A DNA stretch of 64,000 nucleotides from Glycomyces sp040645615. Its GTDB lineage: Bacteria > Actinomycetota > Actinomycetes > Mycobacteriales > Micromonosporaceae. Below the pieces are notes generated by a model. It was not told the origin of the DNA. It was given only the letters and a program-made list of their open reading frames with translations, and did no database searches. The number at the start of each line of letters is the position of its first letter. Position 1 is the first letter of the stretch. The DNA lies in contig NZ_JBEYYO010000019.1 of NCBI RefSeq assembly GCF_040645615.1, positions 48,399 to 112,398 of the forward strand, in the 5' to 3' direction. Shown here in pieces: positions 34,194-43,058 of the stretch. A program made the translations under genes and the position numbers.

Positions 34194-35558
34194 TCAGTTC
34201 TCCACGTACGTCAACAGGTCCTGACGCGTCAGCACCCCGACCGGCTTCCCCTCGGCGAACACCATCAAAGCGTCCCGGTCCTGCAACGCGGCCACGGCCC
34301 GCTCGACCTGCTCGCCCGAACCGATCGTCGGCAGGCCTTCGCCCACATGCCGCTCGATCGGATCGTGCAAAGTGGCCTTGCCGCTGAACAGCGCGTCCAT
34401 CAGGTCCCGCTCGGCCACCGCACCCGCGACCTCGCCCGAGGTCACCGGCGGCTCGGCCTTGAGCACCGGCATCTGGCTCACCCCGAACTGCCGCATGATG
34501 TCGATCGCCTCGCGCACCGTGTCCTGCGGGTGCACGTGGACGAGTTCGGGGATGTCGCCGCCCTTGCTCGCCAGCACCTCGCCGACCGTGGTCTGGCCCG
34601 AGCCGCCCATGAACCCGAACTCGGTCATCCACGCGTCGTTGAAGATCTTCGACAGATACCCGCGGCCCCCGTCGGGCAGGACCACCACGATCACGTCCTC
34701 AGGGGACGCGTCCCGCGCCACCGCCAACGCCCCCACCACGGCCATGCCCGCCGAGCCGCCGACCAGCAGGCCCTCCTCGCGGGCCAGCCTGCGGGTCATC
34801 GCGAACGATTCGGCGTCGGTGACCTCCACGATCCGGTCGGCCAGCGCCCGGTCGTAGTTCTCGGGCCAGAAGTCCTCGCCCACGCCCTCGACCAGGTACG
34901 GGCGGCCCGTCCCGCCCGAGTACACCGAACCCTCCGGGTCGGCGCCCACGACCTGCACCTTCCCGCCCGACACCTCCTTGAGGTACTTCCCCAGCCCGGT
35001 GATCGTCCCACCGGTGCCGACCCCGGCGACCAGGTGCGTGATCCGCCCCTCGGTCTGGGCCCACAGCTCGGGGCCGGTCCCGTGATAGTGCGAAGCCGGG
35101 TTCGCCGGATTCGAGTACTGGTCGGGTTTCCACGCCCCCTCGATCTCGTCGATCAGGCGGTCCGACACCTTGTAATAGGAGCGCGGGTCCTCCGGGTCGA
35201 CCGCCGTGGGGCACACCACGACCTCGGCGCCGTACGCCTTGAGCACGTTCCGCTTGTCCTCGGAGACCTTGTCGGGGCACACGAACACGCAACTATAGCC
35301 GCGCCGCTGCGCCACCATCGCCAACCCGACCCCGGTGTTCCCGCTGGTCGGCTCCACGATCGTCCCTCCGGGACGGAGCGCGCCCGAGGCCTCGGCCTCG
35401 TCGATCATGCGCTGGGCGATCCGGTCCTTGATGGACCCGCCCGGGTTGAGGTACTCGACCTTCGCGAGCACGGTCGCGGCCACCCCTTCGGTGACCGCGT
35501 TGAGCTTCACCAGCGGGGTGTTCCCGATGAGGTCCAAGACCGATTCGTAGTACTGCAT
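34194..35558 (-). CDS. cbs: Cystathionine beta-synthase
   Basis: 454 residues. The PLP domain holds Lys44 in NPGGSIKDRIA, the substrate loop PTSGNTGVGLA and VAGVGTGGTITGLGKYL. Two CBS motifs follow from about 335 (VHVHPQDTVREAIDIMRQFG, GEGLPTIGSGEQVERAVAAL). The order matches mycobacterial Cbs; the haem-binding extension of animal enzymes is absent. It condenses homocysteine and serine to cystathionine, opposite in direction to metB at the left of the window. Divergent from gnd. Confidence 0.94.
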   Translation of the reverse strand: MQYYESVLDLIGNTPLVKLNAVTEGVAATVLAKVEYLNPGGSIKDRIAQRMIDEAEASGALRPGGTIVEPTSGNTGVGLAMVAQRRGYSCVFVCPDKVSEDKRNVLKAYGAEVVVCPTAVDPEDPRSYYKVSDRLIDEIEGAWKPDQYSNPANPASHYHGTGPELWAQTEGRITHLVAGVGTGGTITGLGKYLKEVSGGKVQVVGADPEGSVYSGGTGRPYLVEGVGEDFWPENYDRALADRIVEVTDAESFAMTRRLAREEGLLVGGSAGMAVVGALAVARDASPEDVIVVVLPDGGRGYLSKIFNDAWMTEFGFMGGSGQTTVGEVLASKGGDIPELVHVHPQDTVREAIDIMRQFGVSQMPVLKAEPPVTSGEVAGAVAERDLMDALFSGKATLHDPIERHVGEGLPTIGSGEQVERAVAALQDRDALMVFAEGKPVGVLTRQDLLTYVEN

Positions 35559-35702
35559 CCGTCCAGCCTATGACGGACTTCCCCGCCAGGCGCGCGCGCC
35601 GATCCCGCAGCGTGGATACGATCGGCCGTGGTGCGCCCCGCGCCGGGCCGACCGGCGACAATCGGGTCGCAGAACCTCTTACGCAACACAAGGGAGACAG
35701 GC

Positions 35703-37133
35703 ATGAGCACCGCCGACATCGGCGTGGTCGGGCTGGCCGTCATGGGCTCCAACCTCGCCAGGAACTTCGCCCGCCACGGCTTCACCGTCGCCGTCTACAA
35801 CCGCACCCACGCCAAGACCACCGAGCTGGTCGAAGCGCACGGCGACGAGGGCGACTTCGTTCCCGCCGAGGAGCTCGCGGACTTCGTCGCCTCCCTCAAA
35901 CGCCCCCGCAAAGCCATGATCATGGTCCAGGCCGGCAGCGCCACGGACGCGGTCATCGACCAGCTCGCGGCCCTCATGGAACCGGGCGACATGATCATCG
36001 ACGGCGGCAACGCCCACTTCGAGAACACCCGCCGCCGCGAAGCCGCGCTGCGCGAAAAGGGCCTCCACTTCGTCGGCACCGGCGTCTCCGGCGGCGAAGA
36101 GGGCGCGCTCCTGGGCCCGGCGATCATGCCCGGCGGCTCGGCCGAATCGTACGAGTCCCTCGGCCCGATCCTCGAAGCCATCGCCGCGAAGGCCCCCGAC
36201 GGCACCCCGTGCTGCACCCGCCTGGGCCCCGACGGCGCGGGCCACTTCGTCAAGATGGTCCACAACGGCATCGAATACTCCGACATGCAGCTCATCGGCG
36301 AGGCCTACGACCTGCTGCGCCGCGGCGTCGGCATCGAACCGGCCGACCTCGCCCGCGTCTTCTCCGAATGGAACGCCGGCGACCTCGACTCCTATCTCAT
36401 CGAGGTCACCGCCGAGGTCCTCGGCCACACCGACGCCGCCACCGGCAAACCCCTCGTCGACGTCATCGTCGACCAGGCCGGGCAGAAGGGCACCGGCCGC
36501 TGGACCGTCCAGAACGCCCTCGACCTGGGCGTCCCGGTCACCGGCATCGCCGAGGCCACGTTCGCGCGCGCCCTCTCCTCGGGAGTGAAGCAGCGCGAAG
36601 GCGCGGTCGACCTCCTCACCGGCCCGGCCGCCAAACCCGACTTCCCCGAGGACTTCGTCGAGGACGTCCGCCAGGCGCTGTACGCATCCAAGATCGTCGC
36701 CTACGCCCAAGGCTTCGACCAGATCGCCGCCGCCAGCGCCGAATACGACTGGGGCATCGACCTGGGCTCGTGCTCGGCGCTATGGCGCGCCGGGTGCATC
36801 ATCCGCGCCCGCTTCCTCGACCGCATCACCGACGCCTGGCGCTCCGACCCCGACCTGCCGACGCTGCTGGCCGCACCCGAGTTCACCAAGATCGTCACCG
36901 ACGCGCAGGACGCGTGGCGCCGCGTCGTCGCCACCGCGGCGCTCGCGGGCATCCCGACCCCGGGGTTCTCCTCGGCGCTGGCCTATTACGACGGTCTGCG
37001 TTCGCGCCGGCTCCCGGCGGCGCTGATCCAGGGCCAGCGGGACTTCTTCGGCGCGCACACGTACAGGCGCGTCGACCGTGAGGGCACGTTCCACACGGAC
37101 TGGTCGGGCGACCGGAACGAGATCGAACTCTAA
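35703..37133 (+). CDS. gnd: 6-phosphogluconate dehydrogenase (decarboxylating)
   Basis: 476 residues, the long NADP-dependent type. The Rossmann start is IGVVGLAVMGSNLARNFA, with GGNAHFENTRRREAAL, FVGTGVSGGEEGALLGP and the catalytic HFVKMVHNGIEYSDMQLI; the C-terminal tail is ALIQGQRDFFGAHTY. It makes ribulose-5-phosphate and NADPH. In many proteins the first motif reads GLAVMG, as here. The ATG follows AGGGAGAC. Promoter-like TACGAT lies about 90 bp upstream. Confidence 0.97.
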   Translation: MSTADIGVVGLAVMGSNLARNFARHGFTVAVYNRTHAKTTELVEAHGDEGDFVPAEELADFVASLKRPRKAMIMVQAGSATDAVIDQLAALMEPGDMIIDGGNAHFENTRRREAALREKGLHFVGTGVSGGEEGALLGPAIMPGGSAESYESLGPILEAIAAKAPDGTPCCTRLGPDGAGHFVKMVHNGIEYSDMQLIGEAYDLLRRGVGIEPADLARVFSEWNAGDLDSYLIEVTAEVLGHTDAATGKPLVDVIVDQAGQKGTGRWTVQNALDLGVPVTGIAEATFARALSSGVKQREGAVDLLTGPAAKPDFPEDFVEDVRQALYASKIVAYAQGFDQIAAASAEYDWGIDLGSCSALWRAGCIIRARFLDRITDAWRSDPDLPTLLAAPEFTKIVTDAQDAWRRVVATAALAGIPTPGFSSALAYYDGLRSRRLPAALIQGQRDFFGAHTYRRVDREGTFHTDWSGDRNEIEL

Positions 37134-37147
37134 AGCCGCGCAAGCGA

Positions 37148-37176
37148 AACGGCACCGCCCTCGGGGCGGTGCCGTT
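37148..37176. terminator. Bidirectional terminator between gnd and Nudix genes
   Basis: A 13-bp stem AACGGCACCGCCC / GGGCGGTGCCGTT with loop TCG, between convergent stops. Confidence 0.87.
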
Positions 37177-37183
37177 CGGCGTC

Positions 37184-37702
37184 TCAGTGCGTGAATTCGG
37201 GCCCGTAGGACCCGCCGAGGTCGACCGGTTCAGTGGGGCGTTCGCCGTCGCGCAGGCGCTTGACGAGGTCGACGAGCCGCTGGGGTTCGAGCATCCCGTC
37301 GGTGGAGCCGCATCGGTCGATCGGCAGCCACCGGAAGGTGAGGTCCTTCTCGTAGCCGGTGTCGACGAGCATGCGCGGTTCGAAGCGTTCGACGCGCAGG
37401 AAGAAGTACCAGTTCTTCTGGATCAGGAGCCGGTGGCGCGGGAAGCACGCGTAGACGCCGTATCCGACCGCCTCGCCGATGGCCGCGGGTTCGATGTCGA
37501 AGGCGGTCTCCTCGTGGAGTTCCCGGGCCGCGGCCTGGGCGAGGGTCTCGCCGGGGTCGGTGCCGCCGCCGGGGGTGAACCAGCGTTCGACGCCTGCGCG
37601 GCAGCGGGTGCCGCCGACGTGGAGGACGGTGTCGTCGGGGGCGAGCATGAGCAGGCGCGCGGAGACGCGGAAATCGGCGCCGGTCTCGGATTCGATGGTC
37701 AT
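37184..37702 (-). CDS. Nudix hydrolase (third gene of a coupled trio)
   Basis: 172 residues. The Nudix box is GGGTDPGETLAQAAARELHE followed by ETAFDI: the catalytic RELHEE core is intact, while the usual Gly after EET is replaced by Ala. The chain opens with a beta strand carrying SARLLMLAPDDTVLHVGG. The substrate is unknown. Its start overlaps the stop of the middle Nudix gene by 4 nt (ATGA). It shares PRMLVDTGYEKDLTFRWLP with its neighbours' equivalent segments. Confidence 0.92.
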   Translation of the reverse strand: MTIESETGADFRVSARLLMLAPDDTVLHVGGTRCRAGVERWFTPGGGTDPGETLAQAAARELHEETAFDIEPAAIGEAVGYGVYACFPRHRLLIQKNWYFFLRVERFEPRMLVDTGYEKDLTFRWLPIDRCGSTDGMLEPQRLVDLVKRLRDGERPTEPVDLGGSYGPEFTH

Positions 37703-38229
37703 CGCACTGAAGTGTCGGTGGTGGGGCTCCCGGCCGGTTCGAGGCGGAGCGCCTCGTCGGGCACGTCACCGTCGATGAGCCGTTTGATCAGGTGCAGGAG
37801 CGGGTCGAACGGGTCGTCGGTGCCTTCGGCCGTCGCCAGGTCGGCGGCGGTGAACCACCGGAACTCGAGGTCCTGCTCGTAGGCGTCTCCGCCGCAGACG
37901 CGCGGGGTGAACCGTTCGACGCGCGTGTAGAACAGGTAGTTGTCCTGCGTGAACACCTCCCCGTCGCGGGAGCGGGTGAACGTGCGGCGGGCGACGGGCC
38001 CGGCCAGGTCCGCGGGTGCGAGCCGCAGCCCGGTCTCCTCGCGCAGCTCCCGCACCGCGGCGTCGACGGGCCGCTCGCCCGCGTCGATCCCGCCACCGGG
38101 AAGAAACCACCGCGCGGGCCGCTCGGGCAGGGCGGACCGGCCGATGAACAGGACCGCGTCCTGCTCGTCGATGACGATGCACCGTGCACCGTACCGGTCG
38201 ATTCGGGGTGTTTCGTTCGTCGCGTTCAC
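37699..38229 (-). CDS. Nudix hydrolase (second gene of a coupled trio)
   Basis: 176 residues with a complete Nudix box, GGGIDAGERPVDAAVRELRE-ETGLRL, after RYGARCIVIDEQDAVLFIG. VERFTPRVCGGDAYEQDLEF and LHLIKRLIDGDVPDE parallel segments in both neighbours, so the three look like tandem duplicates. The GTG start overlaps the stop of the upstream Nudix gene by 4 nt. Likely a house-cleaning or nucleotide-signal hydrolase; the substrate is unknown. Confidence 0.92.
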   Translation of the reverse strand: MNATNETPRIDRYGARCIVIDEQDAVLFIGRSALPERPARWFLPGGGIDAGERPVDAAVRELREETGLRLAPADLAGPVARRTFTRSRDGEVFTQDNYLFYTRVERFTPRVCGGDAYEQDLEFRWFTAADLATAEGTDDPFDPLLHLIKRLIDGDVPDEALRLEPAGSPTTDTSVR

Positions 38230-38795
38230 CGCTCAATTATGGTGGCACGCTGCGTAGGCGTCCAGTCTCTATCGGCATCCCACAGCCACGCGCCCCACGC
38301 GAGCCGTACGGGCGCAACGGGTCTCGCACCGTCTACGAGGGCCTTCAGCAGGTCCGAGATCGCGGCGGGGAACACGCGCGCATCGCAAGCGGCGACCTCG
38401 TCGAGGCCGAGCCAGCGCGCGGCGGTGAACTCGGCCCGCTCGACGGTCTCCAACCGGTCCCGGACCGGCTCGAAGTGCGGCACCCGCGCGAAGAAGTACA
38501 CGTCCTCGGAATGAATCACCAGCTCAGGACTGTCCGACCAGTCCCCGGCGGTCTCCGCCACGACAGGCCCGAGCTCCCCGGGATCGAGCCGCAACCCGGT
38601 CTCCTCGAACACCTCCCGAACCGCCCCCTCCTCCAGACTCTCCCCAGCGTCCAACCCCCCACCAGGAGTGACGTAATACTCCACCCCCGGCCCCATGTAG
38701 TCCCGGCTGTAGAACAACAGCACCCGATCGGCCTCATCCACCAACAACACCCGAGCACACCGCCGCCGGATCACTTCTGCTTCTCTCTCGGCCAT
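38226..38795 (-). CDS. Nudix hydrolase (first gene of a coupled trio)
   Basis: 189 residues with the Nudix box GGGLDAGESLEEGAVREVFE-ETGLRL after RRRCARVLLVDEADRVLLFY. The ATG at 38795 (MAEREAEVIRRR) is chosen because it fits the family start; upstream frame is Arg-rich and implausible. It leads an operon of three paralogous Nudix genes with two 4-nt overlaps. The preceding 38796-38896 stretch has no clear promoter. Confidence 0.9.
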   Translation of the reverse strand: MAEREAEVIRRRCARVLLVDEADRVLLFYSRDYMGPGVEYYVTPGGGLDAGESLEEGAVREVFEETGLRLDPGELGPVVAETAGDWSDSPELVIHSEDVYFFARVPHFEPVRDRLETVERAEFTAARWLGLDEVAACDARVFPAAISDLLKALVDGARPVAPVRLAWGAWLWDADRDWTPTQRATIIER

Positions 38796-38896
38796 CCCCC
38801 GAGTATGTGCCCCGAACCCAGCGACGACAATCCACCGAGATCGCAGAACGCAGCCGCCGGGCCCAGCCTTCAAGAACCCGGCAGCGACGTCTTCTG

Positions 38897-39433
38897 TCAG
38901 GCGACTGCTGCCAGCAGTGCCTCCTGGTCGGCGGGGGGCAGGTCTCGCTGGAGTCGCTTGGCGCGGAGCGTGGCGTCGGCCACCTCGCAGACCCGAGCGA
39001 TTTCCACATCGGCCGGTGACAGTGCGGCGAGGCCGTTCGTCACCAGCCACATCGTCACCTCGGCCCACGAATACAGGCTCACCCGCGGACGCGGCACCCG
39101 CGGCTCGGGGAAGTCGCCAGGGCCGCGCCGATTGGTTACCCAGTGATCGACGGCGCCCACCGTCCGACCGGTACGCTCGGCGATCTCCTTCAAGGAGACA
39201 TAGTCCTCGGAGACGCCGAGCGGCTCAACCCCCGCTTTGCGCGCCTGTCGAATCGCGGAGACGACCGCCTGCAGCGCTGACGGCGCCTCGCGGTCGAAGA
39301 ACGCCGATCCTTCCCCGCCCTTTTCCGGATCGAAGCCGATCACGGCGTCATCCCAGCCCGCCTCGTACAAGGCGTCGATGACCTGCTCGCCGGGCGGGGC
39401 GGAGAAATGCAGCTCGAACGCGTAGACAGTCAC
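38897..39433 (-). CDS. Helix-turn-helix protein of unknown function
   Basis: 178 residues. The N-terminal half (YAFELHFSAPPGEQVIDALY, GSAFFDREAPSALQAVVSAI) looks like a small alpha/beta domain I cannot name. The middle SLKEIAERTGRTVGAVDHWV and NRRGPGDFPEPRV is a MerR/HTH_17-like DNA-binding segment, followed by a helical tail. The GTG at 39433 is favoured; a TTG 6 nt upstream or an ATG at 39523, which lies in a promoter-like palindrome, are alternatives. It is 101 bp upstream of the Nudix trio on the same strand and could regulate it. Confidence 0.7.
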   Translation of the reverse strand: MTVYAFELHFSAPPGEQVIDALYEAGWDDAVIGFDPEKGGEGSAFFDREAPSALQAVVSAIRQARKAGVEPLGVSEDYVSLKEIAERTGRTVGAVDHWVTNRRGPGDFPEPRVPRPRVSLYSWAEVTMWLVTNGLAALSPADVEIARVCEVADATLRAKRLQRDLPPADQEALLAAVA

Positions 39434-39513
39434 TGTCAAGTTCCCTTCTCGGTTTCGGCCTGCAACCCGTGGTGACACCGATCTGCGAGTTTCCGAAGGC
39501 GCTTTGCGTAGGA

Positions 39514-39523
39514 ATGTATACAT
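39514..39523. promoter_or_regulatory. Palindrome ATGTATACAT
   Basis: A perfect 10-bp AT-rich palindrome 80 bp upstream of the HTH gene, next to TAGTGT on the minus strand that could be its -10 box. A possible operator. Confidence 0.45.
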
Positions 39524-39597
39524 AACACTACAGACTGAGGCGCTTTCACGGCAACGACACGCCGACCCCGGACGGGTGACGTGTGATCGCGAACGCA

Positions 39598-39630
39598 GGG
39601 CCCGCGGCGAAATCGCCGCGGGCCCTTTTT
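39598..39630 (+). terminator. Intrinsic terminator with U tract on the + strand
   Basis: GGGCCCGCGGCGA / TCGCCGCGGGCCC (13 bp) followed by TTTTT. The U tract exists only in the + direction, where no gene lies upstream for hundreds of bases. It can also end the minus-strand gene that stops at 39640. Confidence 0.85.
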
Positions 39631-39639
39631 CGGGTTTCC

Positions 39640-40053
39640 TTAGGCCGTGGCCGGTTCCAAGGTCGGGGTTTTGCGTTCTGCCTGGAGTTTCTTGGTGAGG
39701 CGGCCCGCGGCTTCGACCACTCCCATGATCATCAGGGCGTTGATCGCGTGGAAGCCGAAGATGATCTGGCCCGGGACCGTGCCCGCGACGCTCACCAAAG
39801 CGATCAGCGACTGCAAGACCACCAGGCCGAACGCGCCGGCCATGAAGCCCACGAGCTTGCCGCCCGAGCGGGCCAGGGCCGCGAACCCGATGCCCAGCAG
39901 CGCCACCACCGCGATCAAGCGGCCGTTCATGATGTGCAGCGAGAACGCCTCATCGGGCGAACCGGCCGCGATCGCCCCGTACCCGGCCAGGAAGAACTGG
40001 ACCCCGATCAGCACTTGCAGCAGGATCGTCCAGACCCGAAAGAACTTAAGCAT
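39640..40053 (-). CDS. Small four-helix membrane protein (DUF6220-like)
   Basis: 137 residues with four hydrophobic segments at about 5-28, 41-60, 66-90 and 95-115. FLAGYGAIAAG, FSLHIMNGRLIAVVALLGIG and GFHAINALMIMGVVEAAGRL, with conserved His at helix ends, resemble the DUF6220 family. The ATG at 40053 has GAGGA 6 nt upstream; a start two codons earlier is possible. It overlaps the end of the AhpD-like gene by 8 nt, so the two form an operon. Confidence 0.78.
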   Translation of the reverse strand: MLKFFRVWTILLQVLIGVQFFLAGYGAIAAGSPDEAFSLHIMNGRLIAVVALLGIGFAALARSGGKLVGFMAGAFGLVVLQSLIALVSVAGTVPGQIIFGFHAINALMIMGVVEAAGRLTKKLQAERKTPTLEPATA

Positions 40054-41050
40054 CGACATTCCTCGTCTCGATCTCGTCCTGCACGGCGTCCACGGCGGTC
40101 ATCGCCCCGTACGTCAACAGGTGTACGACACAGTGGTCGGTGAACACATCGCCCCGCCACTGCTCCACATCCGAAGCCGCCACCGCACCCGGCGCCAGCG
40201 CCGCCGACACCGCCAGCCGCGCCCCGAGCCCCGCCTGCGCAGGCAGATCCCGCGCCCCCGCCAACACCGGAGGCCGCGCTCTGAGCTCGGTCCCCGCTGC
40301 GCCCACCGTCCGCGCCACCGCGTCCGCGGCCTCCTCGCTGAGCAGCATCGACCCGTACGCGGCCATCCCCCGCAACGCCCCGTACGCGCGCCCCACCGGC
40401 GAACCCGGCGCCCAACCGGGCTCACGCACCTTGATCTCCCGCGCCCAATCCGGCCACCGCTCCAGCAGACCCAGGCTCAGGCCCGGCTCCACCTCCGCGG
40501 CCACCGCCTCCCGCACCAGCCGCGACGCCACCGAACGCCCCAACTTCGTCCGCGTCACCGGACTCGGCGACGCATTCGCTCCCATCGCCCGCACCAGCCG
40601 CGTGATCAACTCGAACACCAGCGCCGTCCCGATGAACCGCGGCGCCGCCTCCGCCGCGAACGGCCCCTCCGGCCCCGGATCGACCGCCCAATCCGCCAAC
40701 GCCGACCACTGCGCAGGCGCCCGCCCCGCACGCAGCGCCTCTGCCAACTCCGCCTCCCCGGCCGCGTGCAACATCATCGAATGCGCGTCCGTGCAGAACC
40801 GGCAGCCGCCCCGCACCGCGATCACCGTCGCCACGACCTCCTTCGCCTTCCGCTCCTCGGGCCCACCGACCAGCAGCGACTCCCGCAGCAGCGCCCACAC
40901 CGACGCCAACAGCTCCGGCGCCGGCGAGAACATCGTGATCGCCGGACCGATCACGCCCAGCTCCGACCGCACCTGCCCGTACACCTCGGCCACCAGGCCA
41001 TCGGCGCGTTTCGGTTCAACCGGTACGACATGTTGCACAACAGGGGACAT
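40046..41050 (-). CDS. AhpD-like carboxymuconolactone decarboxylase-family protein
   Basis: 334 residues. The first half is an AhpD-fold domain with the peroxidase-type motif GCRFCTDAHS (Cys83, Cys86, His90). The second half looks like a diverged copy, where DHCVVHLLTYG keeps one Cys and one His. It may reduce peroxides or act in radical or ligand chemistry. The ATG follows GGAGGAG. It precedes and overlaps a small membrane protein gene. Divergent from a two-component system. Confidence 0.83.
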   Translation of the reverse strand: MSPVVQHVVPVEPKRADGLVAEVYGQVRSELGVIGPAITMFSPAPELLASVWALLRESLLVGGPEERKAKEVVATVIAVRGGCRFCTDAHSMMLHAAGEAELAEALRAGRAPAQWSALADWAVDPGPEGPFAAEAAPRFIGTALVFELITRLVRAMGANASPSPVTRTKLGRSVASRLVREAVAAEVEPGLSLGLLERWPDWAREIKVREPGWAPGSPVGRAYGALRGMAAYGSMLLSEEAADAVARTVGAAGTELRARPPVLAGARDLPAQAGLGARLAVSAALAPGAVAASDVEQWRGDVFTDHCVVHLLTYGAMTAVDAVQDEIETRNVDA

Positions 41051-41241
41051 GGGGTGCTCCTCCACTCATCGTCGCGTCCCCCAAGCCTTCCCGCCCCGCC
41101 GCACCGCGTCGTCCGCCCCGCGCCGACAATCCCGCGCGCGCCGAACGCAGCACCGCACACCCCCGCCTACACCCTGCGGAGTACTTGTGGCCTGCACCGC
41201 GAGCCGACGACGCCCGCGACCAGCCGCAATAAGATGGCCCC

Positions 41242-42399
41242 ATGCCGAAACACCAAGCGCGCCGCCTCAGCGGGCGCAGGCTCGACCTCGCCGTCGCCGC
41301 GGTCCTCCTGGCCGACACCCTCATCTCGGGAATCGCCAAAACCCTCAACGACGGCCTCGCCTGGTACGGCTGGCCGATCCTCGTCATCGGCCCCCTCCTC
41401 TTCCCCCTCTGGCGCCGCTACCCCCGCGCCGTCATGTTCGCCAACGTCGCCCTCCTCGTCATCGGCGGCCACCTCCACATCGGCCCCCTCTCGGCCATCC
41501 CCGCCCTCGTCTCCATCGCCGTCGCCACCTACCTCGGCCACCGCAAACTCACCATCACCATCGTCCTCATCCTCTCGGCCACCACCGGCCTCGGCAACTG
41601 GCAATCCGCCGGATTCCAGCTCACCGGCGACGTCCTGCAACAGTCCATGCTCATCATCGGCTGGCTCCACGTCGCCCTCATCTCCGGCGAATCCCGCCGC
41701 CAAAGGGACGCCTACATGGCCGAAGCCGAACACACCCGCGAAGAAGCCGTCCGCCGCAAAGCCGCCGACGAACGCGTCCGCATCGCCCGCGAACTCCACG
41801 ACTCCCTCACCCACTCCATCTCCGTCATCCGCGTCCAAGCCGGCGTCGCCCTCCACCTCGCCCGCAAAAGAGGCGAAGAACCCGCTCCCGCCCTCGTCGC
41901 CGTCGAAGCCGCCGCCAAAGACGCCACCCGAGAATTGCGCGAAACCCTCACCATGCTCCGCGACGACGACGGCCACCGCCTCTCCCGCGTCACCGCCCTG
42001 GCCGACCGCTACCGGGGCCTGGGCTTCGCGATCGAGATCGAATGCGAGATCGAGGACGCGGCCGCGATCGGCGAAGAGGCCGACCACGCCGCCTACCGGA
42101 TCGTCCAAGAGGCCCTGACCAACGCCGTGCGCCACTCCAGCGGCGACCGCGTCCGCGTCCGCGTCCACCAGAAGGACGGCGCACTCGACGTCGAAGTCGC
42201 CGACAACGGCGCGCCCGGCCGCGTCGAACCCGGACGGGGCCTGACCGGCATGCGCGAAAGGGTCGACGCCATCGGCGGCACACTCCACATCGGACCGGGC
42301 GAGTTCGGGTTCACCGTCCGCGCGACCCTCCCCGACACCGAGTCGCGTGAGGTGCCGAAGCAGACCCGCCCCGCACTCGAACCGGAGGCCGCCTCATGA
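41242..42399 (+). CDS. Two-component sensor histidine kinase (NarL/DesK class)
   Basis: 385 residues. Four or five transmembrane helices (about 14-145) have very short loops, so it senses within the membrane. The HisKA_3 domain has the phospho-acceptor His186 in RIARELHDSLTHS; the ATPase domain has EALTNAVRHS, VADNGAPG and GRGLTGMRERV. It phosphorylates the response regulator encoded next, whose start overlaps its stop by 4 nt. The signal is unknown. Confidence 0.95.
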   Translation: MPKHQARRLSGRRLDLAVAAVLLADTLISGIAKTLNDGLAWYGWPILVIGPLLFPLWRRYPRAVMFANVALLVIGGHLHIGPLSAIPALVSIAVATYLGHRKLTITIVLILSATTGLGNWQSAGFQLTGDVLQQSMLIIGWLHVALISGESRRQRDAYMAEAEHTREEAVRRKAADERVRIARELHDSLTHSISVIRVQAGVALHLARKRGEEPAPALVAVEAAAKDATRELRETLTMLRDDDGHRLSRVTALADRYRGLGFAIEIECEIEDAAAIGEEADHAAYRIVQEALTNAVRHSSGDRVRVRVHQKDGALDVEVADNGAPGRVEPGRGLTGMRERVDAIGGTLHIGPGEFGFTVRATLPDTESREVPKQTRPALEPEAAS

Positions 42400-43058
42400 T
42401 CCGCGTGCTCCTCGCCGACGACCAGCCGCTCATGAGAGGCGGCTTCCGCGCCCTCATCGACGCCGAAGACGACATGACCGTCGTCGCCGAAGCCGCCGAC
42501 GGCCCCACCGCCGTCCGCCTCGCCGCCGAATACCGGCCCGACGTGGCGCTCCTGGACGTCGAGATGCCCGGCGGCGACGGCATCAGCGCCGTCCGCGCCA
42601 TCGCCGCCGACGACCGCCTCGACGCCCTGCGCGTCGTCATGCTCACCAACTACTCCTTCGACGCCTACGTCTTCGACGCGCTCCGCGCCGGAGCCGCCGG
42701 CTACCTCGTCAAGGACACCGAACCCGAAGAACTCCTGCGCTGCGTCCGCGCCGCCGCCGCAGGCGAGACCCTCCTCTCACCGCCGATCGCCGCGAAACTC
42801 GTCGCCGAATACGTGGCCCACCCGCCCGCGCGCCTCGCCGGGCAAGTCGAAGGCCTCACCAGCCGCGAGACCGAGATCGTGGCGCTGGTGGCCCGCGGCC
42901 TGACCAACACCGAGATCGCCGAGCGCCTGTTCATCAGCCCGGCCACCGCCAAGACCCACGTCCACCGCGCCATGATGAAACTCGCCGTGCGCGACCGGGC
43001 CGGACTCGTGGTCTTCGCCTACGAATCGGGCCTGGTCCAACCCAAAGGCGCCGCTTAA
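42396..43058 (+). CDS. NarL-family response regulator
   Basis: 220 residues. The receiver domain has the acidic pocket at residues 8-9 and the phospho-acceptor Asp54 in VALLDVEMPGG, with Lys near 107 in GYLVKDTEPEEL. The C-terminal LuxR helix-turn-helix is LTSRETEIVALVARGLTNTE and SPATAKTHVHRAMMKL. It is coupled to the kinase gene by an ATGA overlap. Its TAA stop shares the bases TTAA with the stop of the convergent yihY gene. Confidence 0.96.
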   Translation: MIRVLLADDQPLMRGGFRALIDAEDDMTVVAEAADGPTAVRLAAEYRPDVALLDVEMPGGDGISAVRAIAADDRLDALRVVMLTNYSFDAYVFDALRAGAAGYLVKDTEPEELLRCVRAAAAGETLLSPPIAAKLVAEYVAHPPARLAGQVEGLTSRETEIVALVARGLTNTEIAERLFISPATAKTHVHRAMMKLAVRDRAGLVVFAYESGLVQPKGAA

